Shown here piece by piece: positions 1 through 7,033 of a DNA stretch of 14,031 nt. The stretch's first letter is position 1, and the number at the start of each line of letters is the position of its first letter. The position numbers were made by a program, and so were the translations under genes. The notes beneath the pieces were generated by a model, which was not told the origin of the DNA, did no database searches, and saw only the letters and a list, made by a program, of their open reading frames with translations. Origin of the DNA: an uncultured Actinomycetes bacterium (GTDB lineage: Bacteria > Actinomycetota > Thermoleophilia > Solirubrobacterales > 70-9); the NCBI GenBank assembly GCA_946479725.1, contig CAMLHB010000044.1:1-14031 (forward strand). The letters are read 5' to 3'.

Positions 1-962
1 CAGTGGCCGGAGCGGTGCCAGAGGCTCTCGTCCATCACCTGCGGGGTGGCGATCTCCTGGTAGCCGCGCTTGCGCAGCTGGTCGCGGACCTCTGTCTCGA
101 TCGTCCGCAGCATCGTCGTCCCGTTGGGCAACCAGAACGGCATCCCCGGCGCCTCCTTGCGCAGCATGAAGAGCCCGAGCTGGGGGCCGAGGCGGCGGTG
201 GTCGCGTTCCTTGGCCTGCTCGAGCCGCTCCAGGTGCTCCTCCAGATCCTTCTTCGAGAAGAAGGCGGTGCCGTAGATGCGGGTCAGGCTCTCGCGCTTC
301 TCGTCGCCGCGCCAGTAGGCGCCGGCGACCGAGCTGAGCTTGATTGCCTTGATGCGGCCGGTCGAGGGGCCGTGGGGGCCGCGGCAGAGGTCCTCGAAGG
401 GACCGTTGCGGTAGAGCGAGACGGTCTCCACGCCCTCGTCGCGGACGAGGTCCTCGATCAGCTCGACCTTGAAGCCCTGATCCTGGGATTTGAAGATTTC
501 GATCGCCTCGGCGACCGGGACGTCGCGGCGGGAGAACTCCTCGTCGGCGCCGATGTGCTCCTGCATCGCCGCCTCGATCTTCGGCAGGTCCTCCTCGGTG
601 ATCTTGGTCCCAGCCGGGAACTCGAAGTCGTAGTAGAAGCCGGACTCGATCGGCGGCCCGATCGTCACCTTGGTCCCGGGATAGAGGTCGACCACCGCCT
701 CGGCCATCACGTGGGCGGCGTCGTGGCGGATCAGCTCCAGCGCCTCGGCGTCGCGGTCGGTGAGGATCGCAACCTCTCCCCCGCCTTCGGGCAGCGGCGC
801 CGCGAGGTCGCGCAGCTGCCCGTCCACCCTGATTGCCAGCGCCGCCTTGGCAAGGCCGGGACCGATCGCGGCCGCCGCGTCGGCGCCCGTCGCCCCCGCC
901 GGCAGCTCCAGCGGTTTGCCGTCAGGCAGGGTGAAGACGGTCTTGTCGGTCGCTGCCTCCAT
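1..962 (-). CDS. thrS: Threonyl-tRNA synthetase, N-terminal half (cut by window edge)
   Basis: Cytosolic class II synthetase that charges tRNA-Thr. The minus-strand frame runs from ATG at 962 to the window edge without a stop, giving 320 residues of a family usually about 600-690 long, so the aminoacylation core and anticodon-binding domain lie outside. Residues 8-70 look like the TGS domain. Residues 71-235 are the second additional (editing) domain with all four expected metal or catalytic residues: H80 and H84 in HDAAH, C193 and H197 in DLCRGPH, followed by the family-typical GAYWRGDEKRESLTRIYGTAF stretch at 214-234. Residues 275-320 enter the catalytic core (FWLPNGTTM). The start has no Shine-Dalgarno sequence; TACCAT ends 8 nt before it. 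It lies 22 nt after the stop of the upstream membrane-protein gene, so read-through from that gene is possible. The identification is firm. Confidence 0.97.
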   Translation of the reverse strand, partial: MEAATDKTVFTLPDGKPLELPAGATGADAAAAIGPGLAKAALAIRVDGQLRDLAAPLPEGGGEVAILTDRDAEALELIRHDAAHVMAEAVVDLYPGTKVTIGPPIESGFYYDFEFPAGTKITEEDLPKIEAAMQEHIGADEEFSRRDVPVAEAIEIFKSQDQGFKVELIEDLVRDEGVETVSLYRNGPFEDLCRGPHGPSTGRIKAIKLSSVAGAYWRGDEKRESLTRIYGTAFFSKKDLEEHLERLEQAKERDHRRLGPQLGLFMLRKEAPGMPFWLPNGTTMLRTIETEVRDQLRKRGYQEIATPQVMDESLWHRSGH

Positions 963-970
963 GGCGGGCA

Positions 971-976
971 ATGGTA
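971..976 (-). promoter_or_regulatory. Candidate -10 box (TACCAT) for thrS, near-leaderless
   Basis: On the minus strand TACCAT ends 8 nt before the thrS ATG at 962. No Shine-Dalgarno sequence is visible between them. The placement would give a leader of about 2 nt. No convincing -35 was seen. It is one of seven similar placements in this window. Confidence 0.4.
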
Positions 977-984
977 CGGAGACT

Positions 985-2793
985 TCAGCTAGCGGGTCCC
1001 TGCCGCGCCTGACGTTCCGCGACGAGGGGACATGGGCTCTTGCCGCGCGGCGGGCTTTTCACCCTCGTCAGCGTCCAGCCGTCTTCGTCTCTGATCACGA
1101 AACGAGTCCCCGCCGGCACCTTCGGTTCCTCGCTCGACTGGATGCAGACGTGCCCGCCCCGCATTTCCCAGGCGAGGAAGGGTCCCCCGTGTTCCTCTTC
1201 GAGCAACTGGGGCGAGGCGAGGACGAGCGTCGGCCCTTCGCCGACCGCCTTGCGGTACTCGCTGAGCTTTGAGGAGTAGGAGGTCGGACCGACGGGGGCG
1301 TTGGCGAGGGCGAGGAGGGAGCAGACGCTCGCGGCGACGATGAAGAGCGCCGCCGCAACAGGTCTCCACAGACGTTGCTGGGCGACTTTGTCAACCATAG
1401 GTTGACTTTCGCGCCCCGTCACGGTGAGGAGCGGCAGGAGGATCGCGAGGGCGACGAGCGGCGCAGCGATCTCGATTGCCTTGGCTGCCGTGTACGGCGT
1501 GCCGCCGATGCGGGTGGCGGCGTAGGCGAGGGCGGCGGCGCCGACGCCGGCGAGGATCGCGGTCTCGCGGCGGCGCCAGAGCTGGACGAGGCCGTAGAGG
1601 GAGAGCGCGAGGGCGAAGGCGATGCCGAGGTAGTACGCGGCGGCCGGGACGGCGCCGTCGCCGGGAGCGAGGCGGAAGTCTCCCGAGGGCCAGATGCCGA
1701 GGGTCTCGAAGGGGGAGATCTGGCCGAAGAGGTTGCCGAGGCCGGGGCCGTTGGGGTCGAAGGTCTCGAAGCTGTGGAAGTTCAGCATGCGGGGGATCTC
1801 GGGGAGGACCAGGACGGTGAAGGTGATTCCGGCTAGACCGAGCGCTCGGGCAGCGGGTCCTGTCCCCGATTTGGTTCCACCACCCCTCGCATTTGGCGAG
1901 GGGCGGTCCCCCAAATCGGTGCCACCCACTGCATTGAGGATTAGGAAAAGGACGAGGGCGGGACCGAGCCAGATGAGGGAGGGGAAGCTGTAGGTGTAGA
2001 TGGAGCCTGCTGCGATTAGGGCTGCTGGGACGAAGCGGAGTTGGAGGTCGCGCCAGTCGCGGGTGGACTCGCGGAGGGCTAGGACGAAGGCGAGGAGGAA
2101 GAGGGCTTGCATCGTCTCCTTGAAGGCGCCTTGGGCGAGGTAGGAGGCGACGACGTAGGAGAGGGCGACTAGGAGGGCGCCGGCGGTGCGGGGGATCGGG
2201 GGGAGGTCGCGGAAGGCGGCGAGGGCGGTGAGCGAGGCAAGGATCGCGACGGCGACGGTGAGTCCGCTGAATCCCTGGACGAGGCCGATGCCGAGGCCCT
2301 TGTTGAGGGCGACGACGATCGAGTGAGGCCCGAGGGGATAGCCCTGGTTCAGCAGCTGCGAGGAGTGACCTTCGGCGAGCCGGTCGGCGGCCAGCAGGTG
2401 CTGGGACATATCGGGGTTGAAGCTGGTGCCGAGGATCCCGAAGTGGCCTTCGACGGCGAAGGGCAGCGAAGCGGCCAAGAGGGCGAAGAGGGCCACCGGC
2501 CAGCCAATCCGGAGCGCCTGTCCCTGGGAGGTGTCGCCATCCTCCCCCCCGTGCGGGAGTAAAGCGACACACCACGCAACCGCGGCGATCGTCAGCGCCA
2601 GGACGACGACCGCCGAGACCGCACCGTCCCCCGGCAGCCGCACCGTCCCCCAGCAGATCGCGCAGAGCAACGCCAGCCCGACGGCCGGCGAGAGCCACGA
2701 CCAGCCGCGCCCGCCGCAGAGCCCGATCGCCGCCTGACCGATCGCCAGCGAGGACACGCAGATGACCAGCACCGCTGCGTAGGACGCGATCAC
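985..2793 (-). CDS. Polytopic membrane protein, possibly GT-C-fold glycosyltransferase-like
   Basis: The 602-residue protein starts at GTG 2793. It has a run of about 12 hydrophobic segments up to about residue 490 and then a soluble C-terminal tail (about 500-602) with a possible compact domain (GGPFLAWEMRGGHVCIQSSE). The first large loop contains FNPDMSQHLLAADRL near residues 127-141. An acidic residue in the first external loop, with many following helices, is reminiscent of GT-C lipid-linked sugar transferases, but I see no diagnostic signature, so the function is inference. A palindromic element encodes residues around 291-309 (LGDRPSPNARGGGTKSGTG), in a loop between hydrophobic segments. 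thrS follows 22 nt downstream on the same strand. The gene is divergent from the secreted-protein gene at 2861 across 67 nt. The start lacks a Shine-Dalgarno sequence; TAGGCT lies 9 nt upstream. Confidence 0.8.
   Translation of the reverse strand: MIASYAAVLVICVSSLAIGQAAIGLCGGRGWSWLSPAVGLALLCAICWGTVRLPGDGAVSAVVVLALTIAAVAWCVALLPHGGEDGDTSQGQALRIGWPVALFALLAASLPFAVEGHFGILGTSFNPDMSQHLLAADRLAEGHSSQLLNQGYPLGPHSIVVALNKGLGIGLVQGFSGLTVAVAILASLTALAAFRDLPPIPRTAGALLVALSYVVASYLAQGAFKETMQALFLLAFVLALRESTRDWRDLQLRFVPAALIAAGSIYTYSFPSLIWLGPALVLFLILNAVGGTDLGDRPSPNARGGGTKSGTGPAARALGLAGITFTVLVLPEIPRMLNFHSFETFDPNGPGLGNLFGQISPFETLGIWPSGDFRLAPGDGAVPAAAYYLGIAFALALSLYGLVQLWRRRETAILAGVGAAALAYAATRIGGTPYTAAKAIEIAAPLVALAILLPLLTVTGRESQPMVDKVAQQRLWRPVAAALFIVAASVCSLLALANAPVGPTSYSSKLSEYRKAVGEGPTLVLASPQLLEEEHGGPFLAWEMRGGHVCIQSSEEPKVPAGTRFVIRDEDGWTLTRVKSPPRGKSPCPLVAERQARQGPAS
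1866..1919. repeat. REP/MITE-like nested palindrome inside a coding sequence
   Basis: Outer arms CCGATTTGG (1866-1874) and CCAAATCGG (1911-1919) are perfect complements. Inner arms CCCCTCGC (1883-1890) and GCGAGGGG (1896-1903) are also perfect and enclose a 5-nt loop. The whole structure sits in frame within the membrane-protein gene and is translated as part of a Gly/Pro/Arg-rich loop. The nested architecture resembles REP elements or Rickettsia-type palindromic elements that insert into genes. No second copy was seen in this window. Confidence 0.65.
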
Positions 2794-2802
2794 GAGGCGG
2801 CG

Positions 2803-2808
2803 AGCCTA
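2803..2808 (-). promoter_or_regulatory. Candidate -10 box (TAGGCT) for the membrane-protein gene
   Basis: On the minus strand TAGGCT lies 9 nt before the GTG at 2793, which has no Shine-Dalgarno sequence. The same hexamer recurs before zwf and before tRNA-Cys in this window. No clear -35 was seen. Confidence 0.4.
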
Positions 2809-2846
2809 GAGGAAGAGGTGGCGACGTCGGGGTTCGCAGACCGGCT

Positions 2847-2852
2847 TAGGAT
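2847..2852 (+). promoter_or_regulatory. Candidate -10 box (TAGGAT) for the secreted six-Cys protein
   Basis: TAGGAT ends 8 nt before the ATG at 2861. No Shine-Dalgarno sequence fits between them. Its distance from the minus-strand TAGGCT at 2803-2808 makes this a compact divergent promoter region. Confidence 0.4.
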
Positions 2853-2860
2853 GCCCGCCG

Positions 2861-3469
2861 ATGAAATTCCGTCGAACGCTCATCCTGGCGCCGGCAATCC
2901 TCGCCGCCGCCGCCGCAACCGCCCCGGCGGCGCCTGCAAGCCAGCACGATTCCCGCCTCAGCATGAGCGAGGCTCGCGCCTCGACCCGCTCCGTCGCCCG
3001 GAAGATCACCCGCCGCAACGAGCTGGTCAACAGCGCCAGGGTCAAGCGCTGCGATCGCCAGGGGCGCCGCCAGGTGGACTGCCTGGCAAAGCTCAAGGGC
3101 AACACCAGCCTGCGCAGCACCACCTGCTCGGTCTGGGTTCGCGTGCGTCTCGCCCGCCGCCGGCCTGCCGCGGATCGAGGACGCATCCGCTGCCGCAGCA
3201 AGCGCCTCCCCCTCCTCCGCAACGACGCCGCCCTTTCGGCCTTCGAAGCGGCGGCGAGGGAAGCAGGAATCGAAAACCTCCAGATCAATGAACTCGAACG
3301 CCTCAGCCGCGTGAAGATCCTCGCCTTCGCCGGATGGGCCCGCAAGCTCCCCCCACCCTCCTCCGAAGCCGAAGAACTCTGCGCGATCCAGATGGAAGGG
3401 GAACTCGTCGCCGCCGATGACATCGTCATCCGCTCCGGCACCCCCAAGTGCACGATCTTCCGAGGCTGA
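2861..3469 (+). CDS. Secreted six-cysteine protein, paralogue of the next gene
   Basis: A 202-residue protein with an N-terminal signal peptide: basic MKFRR, then an Ala-rich hydrophobic stretch ending near APAAPAS at about residue 27. The mature part aligns by eye with residues 94-255 of the protein encoded immediately downstream: both start L(S/T)MS-AR and contain a basic RR/ARR segment, a C-x9-C unit, an RTTC or RSTTC unit, and a terminal C. Cysteines are at 64, 74, 89, 111, 174 and 197, giving spacings of 10, 15, 22, 63 and 23. Six conserved cysteines in an exported, strongly basic protein suggest a disulfide-bonded extracellular domain. I do not recognise the family and assign no function. 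This copy lacks the Excalibur domain found in its neighbour. The adjacent paralogue points to a local duplication with later divergence. Confidence 0.85.
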   Translation: MKFRRTLILAPAILAAAAATAPAAPASQHDSRLSMSEARASTRSVARKITRRNELVNSARVKRCDRQGRRQVDCLAKLKGNTSLRSTTCSVWVRVRLARRRPAADRGRIRCRSKRLPLLRNDAALSAFEAAAREAGIENLQINELERLSRVKILAFAGWARKLPPPSSEAEELCAIQMEGELVAADDIVIRSGTPKCTIFRG

Positions 3470-3506
3470 AGGTCCTTTGCAGACAGCGGAGTTCGCAAAA
3501 GAAACA

Positions 3507-3542
3507 TAGATTGATCACCCTCGTTCAATCGCTGCAAGGGGG
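3507..3542 (+). promoter_or_regulatory. Candidate -10 (TAGATT) and Shine-Dalgarno for the Excalibur gene
   Basis: TAGATT at 3507-3512 lies in a locally AT-rich segment. AAGGGGG at 3536-3542 is a good Shine-Dalgarno sequence 8 nt before the ATG at 3551. Together they imply a leader of about 30 nt, unlike the leaderless pattern of the gene just upstream. No good -35 was seen. Confidence 0.45.
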
Positions 3543-3550
3543 TCTCGTCA

Positions 3551-4333
3551 ATGAAGTTGTGTGGTTTGGTTCTTGTGCTGGCCATGTCGCTGGTGGCGCT
3601 AAGCGCGATCCCGAGCTCGGCCGCGGCCAGGGACTACGACTGTGCCGACTTCAGCACCCAGGCCGAAGCCGAGGAATACCTGCTGCCGGGCGATCCCTAC
3701 AACCTCGACGGCGACAACGACGGAGTCGCCTGCGAGGACCTGCCCTGTCCCTGCTCTAGCTCCCCCGGCGAAGGCGGTGGAGGCAACGAAGAAGAGCAGG
3801 CACCGGCGCCGCCTCCCCCTCCGCCCTACCACCTGACGATGAGCACTGCGAGGAGCCTGGCGAAGCAGGTCGCGAGAAGGTTCGCCCGCCGCAACCCGAA
3901 GGTCGGCGTCAGCAGCCTCGGCACCTGCAGTCGATCAGGAGAACGAAGAATCAATTGTCTCGCGACCGCGCGCGGCAAGACCGCCAGCAGCCGCACCACC
4001 TGCCGGCTGCACATCCGCGTCACGGCGGTCGATCGTCATCCCAGGGCAGCTCTGGCCTCCAGCAACTGCCAGACCAAGTCGACGCTGAAGCTCACCGCTT
4101 CCCGGGCTGCGGCAGCGCTTCGATCCAGGGGGGCCGAACTCGCCGACAAGCCGGTCGCGCTGGGCTTCCTCGAAAGACTTGACAGCACGAGCTTTGTCGG
4201 CTCGGTCGAATGGACGCAGCGCTCCTCGACCTCACGCGAAGAATGCGTCGACACGATGGAAGCCTCGATGGACTCCGGGAGGCGCGTCCACGTGGAAGTG
4301 TTGGAAGGCGCCTGCGAAGGCACGCCCACCTGA
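3551..4333 (+). CDS. Secreted Excalibur-domain protein with six-cysteine C-terminal domain
   Basis: A 260-residue exported protein. Residues 1-26 form a signal peptide (hydrophobic core [15 protein letters not shown], cleavage near SSAAA). Residues 29-63 form an Excalibur calcium-binding domain: DYDCADF, then the DGDNDG loop and VACEDL, with the two family cysteines C31 and C61. Residues 64-92 are a Gly/Glu/Pro-rich linker with extra cysteines C66 and C68. Residues 94-255 form the domain shared with the gene upstream, with cysteines 126, 136, 151, 173, 232 and 255 at spacings of 10, 15, 22, 59 and 23, nearly identical to that paralogue. Excalibur domains are known at bacterial cell surfaces; a calcium-dependent surface role is inference. 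The start is supported by AAGGGGG 8 nt upstream. The stop is 23 nt before the next gene. Confidence 0.9.
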   Translation: MKLCGLVLVLAMSLVALSAIPSSAAARDYDCADFSTQAEAEEYLLPGDPYNLDGDNDGVACEDLPCPCSSSPGEGGGGNEEEQAPAPPPPPPYHLTMSTARSLAKQVARRFARRNPKVGVSSLGTCSRSGERRINCLATARGKTASSRTTCRLHIRVTAVDRHPRAALASSNCQTKSTLKLTASRAAAALRSRGAELADKPVALGFLERLDSTSFVGSVEWTQRSSTSREECVDTMEASMDSGRRVHVEVLEGACEGTPT

Positions 4334-4344
4334 GCCGCCGGGCC

Positions 4345-4350
4345 TAACCT
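4345..4350 (+). promoter_or_regulatory. Candidate -10 box (TAACCT), leaderless, for the AraC-type gene
   Basis: TAACCT ends 6 nt before the GTG at 4357, which has no Shine-Dalgarno sequence. The usual -10 to start-site distance would place transcription start at the start codon itself. No -35 was seen. Confidence 0.4.
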
Positions 4351-4356
4351 TGGGGC

Positions 4357-4791
4357 GTGGCCACCGTTCCTCCCGCCCGGCACCTGCTCAAAGCGAGAGA
4401 CCTCGCCGACGCGCGCTACGCGGAGCCGATCGGGGTCGACGACATGGCGGCGGCGGCGGGGCTCTCGAAGGCGCACTTCAGCCGTGAGTTCCGACGCACC
4501 TTCGGCGAGTCGCCCTACGTCTACCTGCTGACCCGGAGGCTGGAGCGGTCGGCGGCGCTGCTGCGAAACACCGACCACTCGGTCGCCGAGATCTGCCTCG
4601 AGGTCGGCCTCCAGGGGGTCGGCTCCTTCACCACCAGCTTCAAGCGCATGTACGGGGTGACGCCGACGGCCTACCGCGACGCCGCGCCCCCCGCCACCGC
4701 CCACGCCGTCGTCCCCGCCTGCGTGGTCCGCGCCTACGGCCGCCCGCAACACCGCACGTTTCGAGAAGACAGCCCGGCGCCGCGCTCCTAG
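4357..4791 (+). CDS. AraC/XylS-type transcriptional regulator, DNA-binding domain only
   Basis: The 144-residue protein consists almost entirely of the AraC-family double helix-turn-helix. The first HTH is near residues 26-53 (DDMAAAAGLSKAHFSREFRR, TFGESP). The second is near 75-107 (SVAEICLEVGLQGVGSF, then the family-typical KRMYGVTPTAYR). The N-terminal sensory domain usual in the ~280-residue AraC proteins is absent. The tail after about residue 110 is low-complexity. The GTG at 4357 was chosen because it directly precedes the conserved domain; no Shine-Dalgarno sequence is present. A VOC-family gene begins 38 nt downstream on the same strand. Pairs of a short AraC regulator with a VOC/glyoxalase protein are common in actinobacteria, so it probably regulates that gene (inference); the ligand is unknown. 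Confidence 0.9.
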   Translation: MATVPPARHLLKARDLADARYAEPIGVDDMAAAAGLSKAHFSREFRRTFGESPYVYLLTRRLERSAALLRNTDHSVAEICLEVGLQGVGSFTTSFKRMYGVTPTAYRDAAPPATAHAVVPACVVRAYGRPQHRTFREDSPAPRS

Positions 4792-4794
4792 CAT
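4766..4794 (+). promoter_or_regulatory. Candidate promoter for the VOC gene, overlapping the AraC gene stop
   Basis: AAGACA (4766-4771), a 17-nt spacer, and TAGCAT (4789-4794) form a plausible sigma-70-like promoter; TAG of the -10 is also the stop codon of the AraC-type gene. The expected leader is about 29 nt and carries GAGGAGGA at 4817-4824, 5 nt before the VOC ATG. The VOC gene may therefore be transcribed independently of the regulator gene. Confidence 0.4.
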
Positions 4795-4829
4795 CGGGCC
4801 ACGCCAATTCGAGAACGAGGAGGAACGAG

Positions 4830-5255
4830 ATGAAGATCGCAAACGCACAGGTATGGGTTCACGACCAGGAGGAGGCGCTCGCCTTCTACACCGAGAAGCT
4901 CGGTTTCGTGGTCCGCGCCGACGTCAGCCTGCCGGAGATGGGCGACTTCCGCTGGCTCACCGTCAGCCCGCCCGACCAGGAGGAGGTCTCGATCGTCCTG
5001 ATGGCGATCCCCGGTCCGCCGGTGATGGACGAGGAGACCGCCCAGCAGATCGAGTCGCTGATGGCGAAGGGCTTCGCCAGCGGCGTCTTCCTCACCACCG
5101 ACGACTGCCACGCCGAATACGCGCGGCTGCGCGAGCGCGGGGTCGAGTTCACCGAGGCCCCCGAAGAGCGCCCCTACGGGATCGACTGCGGCTTCCGCGA
5201 CCCCTCGGGCAACAGCTTCCGCCTCACCGAGGTGAAGCTGCCGGCGGGCGTCTAG
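4830..5255 (+). CDS. VOC superfamily (glyoxalase/bleomycin-resistance fold) protein
   Basis: A 141-residue protein with the paired beta-alpha-beta-beta-beta modules of the vicinal oxygen chelate superfamily. The first module carries VWVHDQEEALAFYTEKLGF (residues 8-26). The second ends with the typical GIDCGFRDPSGNSFRLTE (about 116-133), where the final Glu is the usual C-terminal metal ligand; H10 could be the N-terminal ligand, although many members have substitutions there. Members include glyoxalases, dioxygenases and antibiotic-binding proteins; sequence alone does not show the substrate. A strong Shine-Dalgarno sequence (GAGGAGGA) lies 5 nt before the ATG. It follows an HTH-only AraC-type gene by 38 nt. 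Its stop is 7 nt from the convergent stop of the lipoprotein gene, with no obvious terminator between. Confidence 0.93.
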   Translation: MKIANAQVWVHDQEEALAFYTEKLGFVVRADVSLPEMGDFRWLTVSPPDQEEVSIVLMAIPGPPVMDEETAQQIESLMAKGFASGVFLTTDDCHAEYARLRERGVEFTEAPEERPYGIDCGFRDPSGNSFRLTEVKLPAGV

Positions 5256-5262
5256 CTCCGGC

Positions 5263-6879
5263 TCACTTGAAGCGGAAGCTCGCCAGGTCCTGGTTGAAGG
5301 TCGGGTTGTAGACGACCTGGTCGAGGTCGATCGCCGAGGAGACGAAGGTGCCGAGGGTGCCGGTCCCATAGGGCACCCACGGCGCCTGCTCCATCACTTC
5401 GCGATCGAGGGCCGCGTATTCGGCTTCCACCGCGGGGGTCAGCGGCTCTTCGGCGAGCTCGGCGATCTTCGCGCTGACCTTTGGGTCGGCGAAGCGGGAG
5501 AGGTTGGTCGTGTTGGTCGGGAAGATGCTTTCTTCGGAGAACAGCGGCTGGAAGAAGTCGTTGGGGTGCGGGTAGTCCTGGAACCAGCTCGCCCAGCCGA
5601 TGTCGAGGTTCGAGGTCGACTGGTTGCCGATCAGCGAGAAGTAGTTGTCGACGTTCACCACCTGCAGCTTGGCTTCGAAGCCGATGTCTTTCAGCACCTC
5701 GGTCAGGTAGCTTCCGGCTTCTTCCTGCGAGCGTTCATCGTCGGTCCAGACGGTGACCCGGCGATCGGCCGGTTCCGCCTTTTCGACGAGCCTCTTCGCC
5801 TTGCCGAGGTTGTGCGGGTACAGCTCGAACTGCTTGTACCCCGGCATCCCGGGCGGCAGGATCTGCTGGGTGGCGACGAGCTGGCCGGCGTAGATACGTT
5901 CGAGGGCTTCGGGGTCGACGGCGTAGTTGACCGCCCGGCGTACGCGGAGGTCGTCGAAGGGCGGCTGGGTCATGTTGATCCAGAAGAAGTAGGTGCTCTC
6001 GGTCGGCTCGGTGCGGAACTGGGTCCCTTCGTAGTTGTCCTTGACTTCGGCGTAGCGGTCCGGGGGCGGCGGGTTCTCCATCCAGTCGTAGCTGCCGGCT
6101 TCGACGTCGTCGACCTGGGAGGAGGCGTTGCGAATCACCGTCACCTCGATCCGGTCGACCGATCCGCCGGGCAGCTGCGGCATCGCCTTCGCGTTGGCCT
6201 TCGCCCAGTAGGGGTTGCGGTCATACGACCAACCGCGCCCGGGCTTCGAGGAGGTGATCTCGTAGGGACCAGTCGCCGGCGGGGGATCTCCCGTGAGATC
6301 TTCGTCCGGCGTCCCGGCCGGCAGCGGCGCGGTGAACGGCAGCGCCAGCTCCTGCAGGAAGGTGCCGCGGGGACGGGTCAGGTGGATCGTGATCTCACCG
6401 CTCTTGTCGTCGGCGATGATGCCGCCGATTTCGCCCTTCTTGGTCTTCGCGAACTCGGCCGCACCGACGATGTCAGTGAAGAAGGGGGAGCCGCTGGAGT
6501 TGAGGACGAAGACCCGTTCGACCGCCCGCTTGAAGTCCGACGCGACCACCGGCTTGCCGTTGGAGTAGCGCAGCCCCTTGCGGAGCTGGAACCGGTAGGT
6601 GAGCCCGTCGCCGCTGATCTGCGGCAGCGACCGCGCCAGCCCCGGGATCACTTCGCTCCCGGCCTTGCCGTCGGCGTGCCGGTAGGTCAACAACGGCACG
6701 TAGGTGTCGTAGATCGCCGTCCACCCTTCCTCGGAGTGCGAGAGGGCGGGGTCGAGGTAGTCGGGGAAGGAGGAGAAGGTCGCCCGCAGCACGCCGCCGT
6801 TCCCCGGATCCCCAGATCCAGACCCACAGCCGGCGAGACAGAGAGCAGCCGCCACGGCTGCGATCGCGATCAACCTCAT
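5263..6879 (-). CDS. ABC transporter substrate-binding lipoprotein, family 5 (peptide/nickel type)
   Basis: A 538-residue exported lipoprotein that would capture oligopeptides or similar solutes for an ABC importer. Residues 1-18 are a lipoprotein signal with lipobox LAGC, the lipidated cysteine being C18. The mature protein follows the family-5 pattern: YLDPALS near the N-terminus, then LTYRFQLRKGLRYSNGKPV with VASDFKRAVERV in the cluster-5 signature region (about 93-121), TGPYEI, a central FDDLRVRRAVNYAVD segment (about 310-324), and IGWASWFQDYPHPNDF near residue 430. Length is normal. AAGGG lies 6 nt before the ATG. No permease or ATPase gene flanks it in the window, so it is an orphan binding protein here and its partner is unknown. 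TACGTT at 6915-6920 is a possible -10. Confidence 0.95.
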   Translation of the reverse strand: MRLIAIAAVAAALCLAGCGSGSGDPGNGGVLRATFSSFPDYLDPALSHSEEGWTAIYDTYVPLLTYRHADGKAGSEVIPGLARSLPQISGDGLTYRFQLRKGLRYSNGKPVVASDFKRAVERVFVLNSSGSPFFTDIVGAAEFAKTKKGEIGGIIADDKSGEITIHLTRPRGTFLQELALPFTAPLPAGTPDEDLTGDPPPATGPYEITSSKPGRGWSYDRNPYWAKANAKAMPQLPGGSVDRIEVTVIRNASSQVDDVEAGSYDWMENPPPPDRYAEVKDNYEGTQFRTEPTESTYFFWINMTQPPFDDLRVRRAVNYAVDPEALERIYAGQLVATQQILPPGMPGYKQFELYPHNLGKAKRLVEKAEPADRRVTVWTDDERSQEEAGSYLTEVLKDIGFEAKLQVVNVDNYFSLIGNQSTSNLDIGWASWFQDYPHPNDFFQPLFSEESIFPTNTTNLSRFADPKVSAKIAELAEEPLTPAVEAEYAALDREVMEQAPWVPYGTGTLGTFVSSAIDLDQVVYNPTFNQDLASFRFK

Positions 6880-7003
6880 GCGCTGCCCTTATCGGCAACG
6901 GCGCGGAAAACCTGAACGTAGCCATTGAGATCGGGACGCGAGTGCCGGCCAGCATCCTCGACGCTCTTCCTGCGCCGGCCGCGGCACAGGCCGCAGCCGC
7001 CTG

Positions 7004-7030
7004 ATGGGCGTTACTGGGCTCGAACCAGTG
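7004..7030. repeat. Distal attachment-site copy (tRNA-Val 3'-end fragment)
   Basis: It is identical over 27 bp to 8334-8360, covering acceptor-stem GGGCGTT and T-arm bases of tRNA-Val on the + strand. The rest of a tRNA gene is missing here, so this is an att-type duplication rather than a gene. The stop codon of the cold-shock-domain gene begins only 4 nt inside it. Confidence 0.85.
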
Positions 7031-7033
7031 GGC

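Noticed and set aside
3..992. A 329-codon plus-strand open frame
   Set aside because: It is antisense to thrS, which has conserved editing-site residues in its own frame; the antisense product is Leu/Arg/Asp/Gly-rich with no domain.
1391..2698. A 435-codon minus-strand frame inside the membrane-protein gene
   Set aside because: Its product is an Arg/Pro-repetitive sequence typical of a shifted frame in GC-rich DNA; the 602-aa frame gives regular hydrophobic segments.
2806..3585. A 259-codon minus-strand frame opposite the first six-Cys gene
   Set aside because: The plus-strand frame has a signal peptide and a paralogue with conserved cysteine spacing; the minus-strand product is Arg/Ser/Ala-rich without recognisable features.
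4036..4848. A 270-codon minus-strand frame across the Excalibur gene end and the AraC gene
   Set aside because: It crosses two well-supported genes on the other strand and has low-complexity Gly/Val/Arg composition.
5566..6915. A 449-codon plus-strand frame opposite the lipoprotein gene
   Set aside because: It is antisense to a full-length family-5 binding protein with a clear lipobox and conserved motifs.
7004..7030. A second tRNA gene at the left repeat
   Set aside because: Only the T-arm and acceptor 3' strand are present; no anticodon or D arm can be found beside it.
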